From the NCBI GenBank assembly GCA_018823135.1, contig JAHJJF010000141.1, positions 1 to 47,407 on the forward strand: a stretch of DNA of 47,407 bases, in the 5' to 3' direction. Shown in pieces: positions 26,818 through 35,455 of this stretch (its first letter is position 1; every line of letters starts with the position of its first letter). A program made the position numbers and the translations under genes. The notes under the pieces were generated by a model that was given only the letters and a program-made list of their open reading frames with translations, was not told the origin of the DNA and did not search any database. The DNA comes from Pseudomonadota bacterium. Lineage in GTDB: Bacteria; Desulfobacterota; Desulfobulbia; Desulfobulbales; CALZHT01.

Positions 26818-27076
26818 GGAAATTGTTTTTCCGGCCTGCGGAGCTGTATTAACTTAGGAAAAATAAGTGATTACTCGATGAAATTTTTCATCTGTTTAAA
26901 TCGATACAGCTCGCCACAAACATGAAAAGAACGATGAAACAATTGGTTACCATAGCAAAACAACACCCCGCTCATGGATCATTTTCCTGACAATTACAAC
27001 TTATAGGTTGGTGCGAATCGTGACACTTCATGCAATATGAAAGATCCTGCCGGAAATAATTATTTCCCAGGCAATG
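26818..27076. other. Spacer between the nuo promoter region and mpl
   Basis: With the promoter and nuoA leader, the gene-free stretch is 26699-27076. I see no additional protein gene in it. Near 26990-27070 there are short His/Cys-like codons in no consistent frame and no T-tract hairpin marking the end of mpl. It may contain only the mpl trailer and upstream sequences of nuo. Confidence 0.4.
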
Positions 27077-28513
27077 TCATTCTTTGAGCATTGCCAGCAG
27101 TCTTTCATGGATATTATCGAAGCCGCCGTTGGACAGGATTGCCACTACATCCCCTGGCTCAACAACCTTGACAAGAAAATTCAAAATGGCTTCAGTATCG
27201 GCAAAATACTGGGCATTGGCCGAATGTCTATGTACCAGGTCGGCAACCAGCTGGTGTGAAGAAAACCGTGCGCTTTCCGGAATATTTTTCAAGGGCTCCG
27301 GCTCCTTGATCAGCACCATGTCTGCCTTCCCGAAGACATCAACATAGGCGTTTTGAAATATTTTCCTGCGGCTGGAATTTGTCCGGGGCTCAAAAACTGC
27401 AATGAGGCGATCCCCGTCGTATGCCCCTTTCAAGGCGGCAAGCGTTGCTTCAACTGCAGTGGGGTGATGGGCAAAATCGTCAATCACCGTTACTCCCTTT
27501 GCAATCCCCCGAACTTCCTGTCGCCGCTTGACGCCCTGAAATTCTTTAAGACCCTGAGCGATCTTCTCAGGACTGACACCGATATGGTCCAATACCGCAA
27601 TAACCGCAAGGCTATTCAGCGCATTATGCATCCCGGGCATTGCGGTCATCACCTCCACGAACGGCTCGCCATTCTTCAGAACTTCAAATCGTGTCCCCGA
27701 TCTTGAAACCACCAGATTCCTTAATGACCACTCCTGATCGGGACCTGTCCCATAGGATTTGACCGGGCATTTGGCATGGGCAACAATCTCGCGCACCACC
27801 GGATCATCCATGCAAGCAACAATACAGCCATGCGTTGGGACAATCTCCACCAATTTCCTGAAAGCCTTTTTTATGGAATCAAGATCATCAAAAATGTCGG
27901 CGTGATCAAATTCTATACTTGTAATTATTGCTATTTGCGGCTGATAATGAAGGAATTTCGGGCCTTTATCGAAAAAAGCGGTATCGTACTCATCCCCTTC
28001 AATGACGAAATAATCCCCGGAACCTATATTAAAATTCCGGCCAAATGCCTGCACCAGACCGCCGATCATAAAACCGGGATCCAGGCCTGCGGAATCAAGA
28101 GCCGTTGCAAGAATTGAAGATGTGGTGGTTTTCCCGTGGGTGCCCGAAACCACAATAGAAGATTTGCCTTTCAGGAAGTAATGGCCCATTGCCTGGGGAA
28201 AGGAAACATACGGAAGACCGCGATCATAAAGAGAAACCGCCTCTGGATTCCCGGCGGAAATCACATTGCCGACTACGACAAGGTCGGGCTCCGGGTCGAG
28301 ATTCCCCGGTCCATAACCGCTGAGAAGAGCAACGCCGATACCCGCCAGAAAGTCACTCATCGGCGGATAGATATTTGCGTCTGAACCGGTAACCCGGTAA
28401 CCGGAATCAATAAGCATTCCGGCAAGGGCGCCCATGCCGGTACCGCATGCACCCATGAGATGTATATGCTTGACGGGATCAGGGAAAAAATTCAGCGAAG
28501 GATCAAGCATCAC
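27077..28513 (-). CDS. mpl: UDP-N-acetylmuramate:L-Ala-gamma-D-Glu-meso-DAP ligase
   Basis: This 478-aa Mur ligase recycles cell-wall tripeptide by joining it to UDP-MurNAc. The N-terminal domain starts IHLMGACGTGMGALAGML and GSDANIYPPMS, which is typical of Mpl and not MurC. The ATP site GTHGKTTT is at residues 124-131. The central domain includes IEGDEYDTAFFDKGPKFLHY, typical of Mpl. The C-terminal domain has VIDDFAHHPTAVEATLAAL and VFEPRTNSSRR. The gene is transcribed away from the mre-rod genes, and both groups act on peptidoglycan. Confidence 0.94.
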   Translation of the reverse strand: MMLDPSLNFFPDPVKHIHLMGACGTGMGALAGMLIDSGYRVTGSDANIYPPMSDFLAGIGVALLSGYGPGNLDPEPDLVVVGNVISAGNPEAVSLYDRGLPYVSFPQAMGHYFLKGKSSIVVSGTHGKTTTSSILATALDSAGLDPGFMIGGLVQAFGRNFNIGSGDYFVIEGDEYDTAFFDKGPKFLHYQPQIAIITSIEFDHADIFDDLDSIKKAFRKLVEIVPTHGCIVACMDDPVVREIVAHAKCPVKSYGTGPDQEWSLRNLVVSRSGTRFEVLKNGEPFVEVMTAMPGMHNALNSLAVIAVLDHIGVSPEKIAQGLKEFQGVKRRQEVRGIAKGVTVIDDFAHHPTAVEATLAALKGAYDGDRLIAVFEPRTNSSRRKIFQNAYVDVFGKADMVLIKEPEPLKNIPESARFSSHQLVADLVHRHSANAQYFADTEAILNFLVKVVEPGDVVAILSNGGFDNIHERLLAMLKE

Positions 28514-28521
28514 CTGATCAC

Positions 28522-28710
28522 TCAGGACCGGACGGTGTCGCGTACCGATTTATAGATGTCTTCGAAGGTTTCACTGAAATTTGAAGGCGACAATCGCCCC
28601 ACTTCGATGAATTTCACCACAACCTCTTTTGCCACTTTGAGGATAGTGTCATCGGAGACCGGTTTGCTTGTTGCATCGTTTTGTTCTGCTGGTTTATTTG
28701 ATGAGCTCAT
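28522..28710 (-). CDS. Small conserved-looking protein upstream of mpl
   Basis: This 62-aa soluble protein has a low-complexity N-terminus (SSSNKPAEQNDATSKP) and an amphipathic helical core (ILKVAKEVVVKFIEVGRLSP, then a SETFEDIYKSVRDTV tail). It starts at ATG 28710 without a strong ribosome-binding site and ends 9 nt before mpl, so it is probably co-transcribed with it. I recall similar short proteins in Desulfobacterota and Geobacter relatives but cannot assign a function. There are no cysteines and no membrane segment. Confidence 0.6.
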   Translation of the reverse strand: MSSSNKPAEQNDATSKPVSDDTILKVAKEVVVKFIEVGRLSPSNFSETFEDIYKSVRDTVRS

Positions 28711-29014
28711 GATGTACTTGAATTAACTGGTCCCGGGATGCGCGCCAGGTTTCAAACCTGGAATCCCTTTCATTTATCCGTAAGCGATCACCGGATCGGT
28801 CATGTTCGCAGATAGGCGACGATTTCGAGCAGGTCAGTTGGTTCGGGTCGCCCTGTCGGGCGCTCAGATCGTGGGGGGCAAAGTCGAACCATGCGATCGT
28901 TTTCGAACGACAAGAAAGCCTCAGCGGCTTGAAGAAGGCCAATTCTTTTATGCCGCCAGAGGCTGACCTTTAGGAAAAACCTATCAAGCCCTCCCTAAAA
29001 AACAGATAATATAT
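28711..29014 (-). other. Hairpin-rich spacer between tRNA-Ala and the small gene
   Basis: This 304-nt stretch has no convincing gene but several inverted repeats. A 17-nt palindrome CCAGGTTTCAAACCTGG is at 28745-28761, and CGCCC-TGTC-GGGCG is near 28842-28855. CGTT-TTCG-AACG is near 28899-28910. A strong 48-nt hairpin at 28917-28964 has AGCCTC/GAGGCT and GCGGC/GCCGC stems. On the minus strand the last is followed by TTTCTTGT, so it could serve as a terminator for tRNA-Ala. An 82-codon frame crosses the region but does not look like a protein. It may be a structured RNA or repeat remnant. Confidence 0.5.
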
Positions 29015-29090
<76 letters not shown>

Positions 29091-29205
29091 ACATTCTTTG
29101 CAATTTTTCCACCTGAGAATCGCCTGCAAATGAGGGATTTTTGATTACCATGCAACCCAAACCAGTGTCAAGTGTTTTTCTCTTACGCAATGGCTTGCAT
29201 TTCTC

Positions 29206-29234
29206 TTGCCAAGCAAAATAGAGTCTGTTAGAGT
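29206..29234 (+). promoter_or_regulatory. Possible sigma70 promoter for the mre-rod operon
   Basis: The plus strand has TTGCCA (29206-29211, 5/6 match), a 17-nt spacer and TAGAGT (29229-29234, 4/6 match). This would give a leader of about 190 nt before mreB. The divergent 29091-29428 gap has no gene; the remainder is AT-rich with no further clear signals. Moderate support only. Confidence 0.35.
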
Positions 29235-29416
29235 CATTTTTGCTTATACCTGATTCAGCAATATATGGAAAACATTGAAGTTTAATTGGCTTTATGCCGA
29301 TATTTGCAAAAAAAATGTCTTGGGTATTACAATCGTTCGAAACTCATGAAATTAGCAATCAATGCCGGAATTGCTTCAAATTTACTACACTCAACCTAGA
29401 AACTGCTTAATTCTGA

Positions 29417-30466
<1,050 letters not shown>

Positions 30467-30702
30467 TTGCCGAACGAACAATCCTGTTTCATTCACCGGA
30501 CAATCCTTTTCGCTGGTGTTTCTCTCCTGTATGGAACGACTGAAAACCCATATCACCTGCAGTCCGGCCCTTTATCCCGCCGGGCATGAAGTGCGGCAGA
30601 CAAAAAAACTACAATGTTTTTCCTGACACAACAGCACATAAGAGGCCACCACAGCTGCTTTCCTTCTGCATCTGCCTGTAATTTCAGCCGGTTGCAAATG
30701 CA

Positions 30703-31536
30703 ATGAGAAAAAGAATACAACACAAACAACAGGTCAAAGCCTTACTGGTTTTCGGTATTGTTCTTACCCTAATCCTCATCCTGATTGTTACCACGGTGGG
30801 CCGTAAAAAATTCAATTCTCCGCATAAACTTGCTCTGGAAATCGTCGGTAGTGCCCAATATGCCGTTTCGCAGGTGACCTCTGGTTTTCGAAGCATATGG
30901 GAAGAGTACATCGCACTCTTGAACATCCGCGATGAAAAAAGACGCCTCGAAGAAAAAATCATTAAATTACAGGCAACCAATAATTCTTATCGCGAAGCAG
31001 TTGCAATAAATGCCAGGCTGACAAACCTGCTTGAAATAAAAGAAAAAGTTTCACCACCGACCATTACCGCTCAAATAATCGGCAAAGATCCTTCCCTCTG
31101 GTTCAAAACCATAATTATTGATCGCGGCAGCAGCGAAGGAGTACATACAGGCATGCCTGTCGTTACCGGCGAAGGAGTTATCGGGCAGGTATTGAACACC
31201 TCTCCACATTATTCCAAAATCCTTCTTGCAATCGATCCCAACAGCGCCATTGACGGACTCATCCAGGAAACAAGGGTCCAGGGCATGGTCAAGGGCAAAG
31301 ACAACTCCTACGAGATGCAATATGTATTAAAGAATGCCGTTGTCAATGAAGGTGACCAGATTGTCACATCAGGTCTCGGCGGCGTCTTCCCCAAAGGACT
31401 TCCCGTCGGAACGGTGAGCAAAGCGGTCAAAAGCAGACGCGGCATGTTTCAGCAGATCGATATTATTCCGGCGGTGGATTTTTCAACCCTTGAATATGTT
31501 ATAATTATACTGACGGAAAACCCCCTCACCGAGTAA
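30703..31536 (+). CDS. mreC: Rod shape-determining protein MreC
   Basis: This 277-aa protein has one N-terminal membrane helix (about 13-31), a coiled-coil segment (about 65-100, rich in Glu, Lys, Arg and Leu: RDEKRRLEEKIIKLQATNN) and a periplasmic beta-barrel domain (GKDPSLWFKTIIIDRGSSEG, then VTSGLGGVFPKGLPVG). It scaffolds PBP2, RodA and MreD outside the membrane. It follows mreB after an unusually long gap of 236 nt without a recognisable gene. The ATG at 30703 lacks a strong ribosome-binding site. Confidence 0.94.
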   Translation: MRKRIQHKQQVKALLVFGIVLTLILILIVTTVGRKKFNSPHKLALEIVGSAQYAVSQVTSGFRSIWEEYIALLNIRDEKRRLEEKIIKLQATNNSYREAVAINARLTNLLEIKEKVSPPTITAQIIGKDPSLWFKTIIIDRGSSEGVHTGMPVVTGEGVIGQVLNTSPHYSKILLAIDPNSAIDGLIQETRVQGMVKGKDNSYEMQYVLKNAVVNEGDQIVTSGLGGVFPKGLPVGTVSKAVKSRRGMFQQIDIIPAVDFSTLEYVIIILTENPLTE

Positions 31537-31544
31537 CCTTGTGT

Positions 31545-32081
31545 ATGCGAATTACCGGTTTTTTAATAATAGGCGCCCTGCTGCTCGTTATACAGACAAG
31601 CATCCTGCCTCTTTTGCCTGAATGGATAGGGAGACCGGACCTGCTGTTCATCCTGGTTGTTTTTATCGGCACAAGTATGGAAACCTTTCGCGGCACGGTC
31701 CTGGTCCTGCTTTTCGGTTTATTGATGGATATTTTTTCCGGTTTATTTCTGGGACTGTACCCCCTTCTCTACCTCATTCTCTTTTTTGTAATCAAAGGGG
31801 TTTCAAGGCACATTCTTATTGAAGATTCATACTACCAGGCACCGCTTGTTGTTGTCAGCTATCTCTTTACAACAGTCGGCCTCTTCATTTTCTGCTCGAT
31901 TATGGCGCCGGAAAACCAGTTCTACTGGTCCTGGCGGGACATATTGCTCCAGCTCCTTATAATCTCAATTATATCCGTTCCACTCCGTCACCTGTATGAC
32001 CGGATCTTTCCGGTGCTTGAACATAAACAGACAACGGTTTGGTCATTGCGGGCTAAACAGCGCAATCGTTTTAAATCGTAG
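31545..32081 (+). CDS. mreD: Rod shape-determining protein MreD
   Basis: This 178-aa inner-membrane protein has five or six helices and partners with MreC and MreB in the elongasome. The region LLFGLLMDIFSGLFLGLYPLL contains the DxxSG motif typical of MreD. It starts 8 nt after mreC with ATG; a TTG two codons upstream (31539) is also possible. It lies 25 nt before mrdA. Confidence 0.9.
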   Translation: MRITGFLIIGALLLVIQTSILPLLPEWIGRPDLLFILVVFIGTSMETFRGTVLVLLFGLLMDIFSGLFLGLYPLLYLILFFVIKGVSRHILIEDSYYQAPLVVVSYLFTTVGLFIFCSIMAPENQFYWSWRDILLQLLIISIISVPLRHLYDRIFPVLEHKQTTVWSLRAKQRNRFKS

Positions 32082-32106
32082 TTTTTAAATACTCCAGTAA
32101 AGCCTG

Positions 32107-33984
32107 ATGCCACGAATACCCACACGGATAAGAAAATTAGACGAAGCAGAGCTCAAAGTCCTCAAAAGACGGGTAGATGTCGTAACCGCGATTATCATAG
32201 TTTTTATCGCGATCCTGATTTCACGCCTCTGGTTTCTGCAGATCCATCGAGGCCAGGATTACAGCAAACTCTCGGAAAACAACCGGGTTCGGGCAAGAGA
32301 TATTGCTGCGCCGCGAGGAAACATCCTCGACCGCAAAGGTAACATCGTTGTTGCCAACCGGCCGCAGTTCAATGTTGTCTGGGTTCGGGAAGACACCCCG
32401 AATCCTGACAAAGTCATCAAAAGCCTTGCCAAAATACTCGACGAAGACATCTCCGCCCTCCTCAAAATTGTGAGAGAAAGCGCCGACAAACCGCGTTATG
32501 TCCCAATCCGCCTGAAAAAGGATATTGACTGGAAAACCCTGGTCTATATTGAAAACCACAAAATAGACCTCCCAGGCGTCCGTATCGAAGTTCTGCCGAT
32601 CCGGGATTACCTTTTCGGCGACCTGGCTTCACACCTCATCGGCTATCTCGGTGAAGTAAATCCGGATGAGCTTAAATCCCTGCAATGGAAGGGATACCTG
32701 GGTGGAGACCAGATCGGCAAAATGGGTGTTGAAAAACTCTACGAAGATCATCTGCATGGCGAAAAAGGACGGAAATATGTTGAGGTGGACGCCCTGGGTT
32801 TTGAGCAGAAACAGCTCGAAGCCCAGGAACCACTGCCGGGCAATGATGTATATCTGACCATTGATCACAAACTCCAGCTCGCTGCTGAACAGGCAATGGA
32901 GGGCAAGGCCGGAGCCGTTATCGCCATGGAAGTAAACACCGGAAAAATCCTTGTTCTTGCCAGCTCTCCTCCGTTAAAGCTTGAGGAGTTTGTCGACGGC
33001 ATTTCCACAACCGCCTGGAAATCCATGCTCGACAACCCCCTCCATCCCCTTCTCAACAAAAGCATTCAAGGCCAGTATCCGCCCGCCTCAACTTACAAAA
33101 TCAATACTGCACTCGCCGCCCTTGAATCCGGGGCGATCACTCCAAAAACAATCTTTTACTGTTCCGGCGCCCTGAAATTCGGCAATAAAACCTATCGCTG
33201 CTGGAAAAAATCCGGGCATGGGGCGATAGACCTCCATCGGGCCCTGGCTGAATCATGCGACGTCTATTTCTACCATGCCAGCCAGGAAACCGGCATTGAC
33301 AACATCGCCAAATATGCCCAGAGTTTTGGCCTCGGAACTAAAACCGGCATCAATCTCGAACACGAAAAACCAGGGTTAATCCCCACTTCGGCCTGGAAAA
33401 AAAGAAAATATGGCGAATCCTGGCAGGACGGCGAGACTCTTTCCGCATCAATTGGCCAGGGGTTTAATCTCGCCACGCCGTTACAGATATGTCAGATGAT
33501 GGCTGCACTGGTTAACGGCGGTATTCTCTACCGACCCCAGCTTGTTCTTTCCGTCAAGGGACTTGAAGGGGAAAGCCTGCAGAGTTTCACCCCCCTGGTT
33601 GACGGAAAGATTTTGGGCAGCCCGCAAAACATCGCCTTAATCCGCGAGGGACTGGTCGCTGCAGTCAATCATCCTCGCGGCACCGGCGGCGCCGCCCGGC
33701 TTAAATCCATAAAAGTCGGCGGCAAAACCGGGACTGCACAGGTCGTAGGCCTGAGTCAGCATAAAGACCTGAAGGAAGATGAAATCCCCTATAAATATCG
33801 GGACCATGCGTGGTTTACAGCCTATGCGCCAGCCGACAAACCGGAAATTGCCGTTGCAGTAATCGTCGAACACGGCGGTCACGGAGGTTCAACCGCCGGC
33901 CCCATTGCTAAAAAGGTCCTGAAACAGTATTTTAATATCCTATCAGATGATGCGGACTTCTTCCCAGTAATCGAGACAGACTAA
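32107..33984 (+). CDS. mrdA: Penicillin-binding protein 2 (elongation transpeptidase)
   Basis: This 625-aa class B PBP cross-links peptidoglycan during side-wall elongation with RodA. One N-terminal membrane helix (about 28-47) is followed by the dimerisation domain (RVRARDIAAPRGNILDRKG) and the transpeptidase. The active-site Ser328 lies in SxxK (PPASTYK), followed by SxN-type S383-C-D385 and KTG at 540-542 (GGKTGTAQV). The second motif thus reads SCD rather than SxN, as in some other PBP2 proteins. Length is typical (about 620-640). Confidence 0.95.
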   Translation: MPRIPTRIRKLDEAELKVLKRRVDVVTAIIIVFIAILISRLWFLQIHRGQDYSKLSENNRVRARDIAAPRGNILDRKGNIVVANRPQFNVVWVREDTPNPDKVIKSLAKILDEDISALLKIVRESADKPRYVPIRLKKDIDWKTLVYIENHKIDLPGVRIEVLPIRDYLFGDLASHLIGYLGEVNPDELKSLQWKGYLGGDQIGKMGVEKLYEDHLHGEKGRKYVEVDALGFEQKQLEAQEPLPGNDVYLTIDHKLQLAAEQAMEGKAGAVIAMEVNTGKILVLASSPPLKLEEFVDGISTTAWKSMLDNPLHPLLNKSIQGQYPPASTYKINTALAALESGAITPKTIFYCSGALKFGNKTYRCWKKSGHGAIDLHRALAESCDVYFYHASQETGIDNIAKYAQSFGLGTKTGINLEHEKPGLIPTSAWKKRKYGESWQDGETLSASIGQGFNLATPLQICQMMAALVNGGILYRPQLVLSVKGLEGESLQSFTPLVDGKILGSPQNIALIREGLVAAVNHPRGTGGAARLKSIKVGGKTGTAQVVGLSQHKDLKEDEIPYKYRDHAWFTAYAPADKPEIAVAVIVEHGGHGGSTAGPIAKKVLKQYFNILSDDADFFPVIETD

Positions 33985-34156
33985 GAGCCGACATTAAAAT
34001 ATTCAAAGGTGATGGACTCTTAGATAAGCCAGAGAGAAACGAGACTTCGAAAAGTCGCTGTAGCAAAAGGTCCACCACAAAATCAACAGATTACAACGCA
34101 ATAACTCGATGGAATCAGTCTTTTGACGATTTCATCAAACTTACGGATAACATTTA
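33985..34156 (+). other. 172-nt non-coding gap between mrdA and rodA
   Basis: This gap is unusually large for genes that are normally adjacent or overlapping. It contains a short hairpin GACTT-CGAA-AAGTC (near 34043-34056) and the paired phrases GGTGATGGACTC at the start and ATTTCATCAAAC at the end, partly complementary. It looks like an inserted repeat-type sequence rather than a gene, but I see only one copy in the window. Confidence 0.35.
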
Positions 34157-35272
34157 ATGTTCAAATTTGACCGCCGTCTCCTGCAAAACTTTGACTGGAT
34201 ATTCCTGCTGGCAATCCTGATCATCGCCGTTATGGGAATAGCCAATCTATACAGCGCCACCGCGATGAATGAGTATTTCGGCACCCCGGTGTATATGAAA
34301 CAGCTGTATTATTACTTGCTGGGATTCGGCCTTGCCATCTTGCTGATCAGCTTTGATTACCGGTTATTTATGAGCTGGAATTATATTCTTTATGCAGGTG
34401 CAATCCTTTTATTGGTTATCGCTCTGGTATTCGGCAGCACTGTCGCCGGAACCCAGCGCTGGATAAACCTGGGATTTTTTCGCCTGCAGCCATCGGAACC
34501 GGCAAAACTTGTGCTGGTCATCACCCTGGCAAGTTATTATTACCGGAAAGATACCGGCAAGGGTTTTGGGCTGAGAGAACTGGGAGTGCCGGCCCTACTC
34601 ACGGCCCTGCCTTTCCTGCTGATCCTCAAACAGCCTGATCTCGGTACGGCGCTGATGTTCTGCTTCATCTTTATTTCCATGACCCTTTTTGTAAGACTCA
34701 AATGGACCACCCTCGCGACCCTTGTCGGGTCTTGCTGCGCCCTCATCCCCATCGGCTGGAATTACTTCCTCAAGCCCTATCAGAAACAAAGGGTCCTGAC
34801 ATTATTCAATCCGGAACTTGACCCCAGTGGCAGCGGCTACCATATCCTGCAGTCAAAAATTGCCGTGGGCAGCGGCAGCACGTTCGGCAAGGGCTTTCTG
34901 AAAGGCACTCAGGGGCATCTGGAATTTCTTCCCGAGCGGCACACGGATTTTGCCTTTTCGGTCTGGGCAGAAGAATGGGGTTTTCTCGGCTCTTTATTCT
35001 TCCTGATCTGTTTTTTCTTTCTTCTCCTTCTCGGACTGAATATAGCTCTTTCCTCCAGGGATAAATTCGGGGTGCTGCTTGCATTCGGCATCATCTCACT
35101 CATCTTCTGGCAGGCGTTTATCAACATTGCGATGATCCTGGGCCTGCTGCCGGTTGTCGGCATGCCACTGCCGTTATTTTCCTATGGCGGCTCCTCGCTG
35201 ATCACCACTCTGGCGGGCCTGGCAATACTTATGAATATCCGAATGCGGCGTTTCATGGCGCCCACCCTTTAG
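34157..35272 (+). CDS. rodA: Peptidoglycan glycosyltransferase RodA (SEDS family)
   Basis: This 371-aa SEDS polymerase has about ten membrane helices and extends glycan strands from lipid II with PBP2. Family motifs: GIANLYSAT near residue 30, VAGTQRWINLGFFRLQPSEPAKL, LKQPDLGTALMF (with the conserved Asp), KGTQGHLEFLPERHTDFAFSVWAEEWGFLG and the C-terminal LLPVVGMPLPLFSYGGSSLI. Length is typical (about 370). It is the last gene of the mre-rod cluster. Confidence 0.96.
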   Translation: MFKFDRRLLQNFDWIFLLAILIIAVMGIANLYSATAMNEYFGTPVYMKQLYYYLLGFGLAILLISFDYRLFMSWNYILYAGAILLLVIALVFGSTVAGTQRWINLGFFRLQPSEPAKLVLVITLASYYYRKDTGKGFGLRELGVPALLTALPFLLILKQPDLGTALMFCFIFISMTLFVRLKWTTLATLVGSCCALIPIGWNYFLKPYQKQRVLTLFNPELDPSGSGYHILQSKIAVGSGSTFGKGFLKGTQGHLEFLPERHTDFAFSVWAEEWGFLGSLFFLICFFFLLLLGLNIALSSRDKFGVLLAFGIISLIFWQAFINIAMILGLLPVVGMPLPLFSYGGSSLITTLAGLAILMNIRMRRFMAPTL

Positions 35273-35455
35273 TTCCTTCTTGCCTGAGTCTGTGTCTTAA
35301 GCGGCACAAACTGAAACAATATAATTTGCTTTTTCCCCTGGAGTGTTGTTTCTATTAAAGGTAACAACGGGCCTTACACCTTTTATACCCATATAACCCT
35401 TGATAATGTGCCTGATTTACAAGGCTTTCACCGCACCATTTTCAAGGAGAGTTTA

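Noticed and set aside
28694-28942. 82-codon frame on the minus strand
   Set aside because: It overlaps the small gene, crosses several hairpins and has no protein-like pattern or ribosome-binding site.
30531-30626. 31-codon plus-strand frame in the mreB-mreC gap
   Set aside because: No ribosome-binding site and no recognisable pattern; too short to support.
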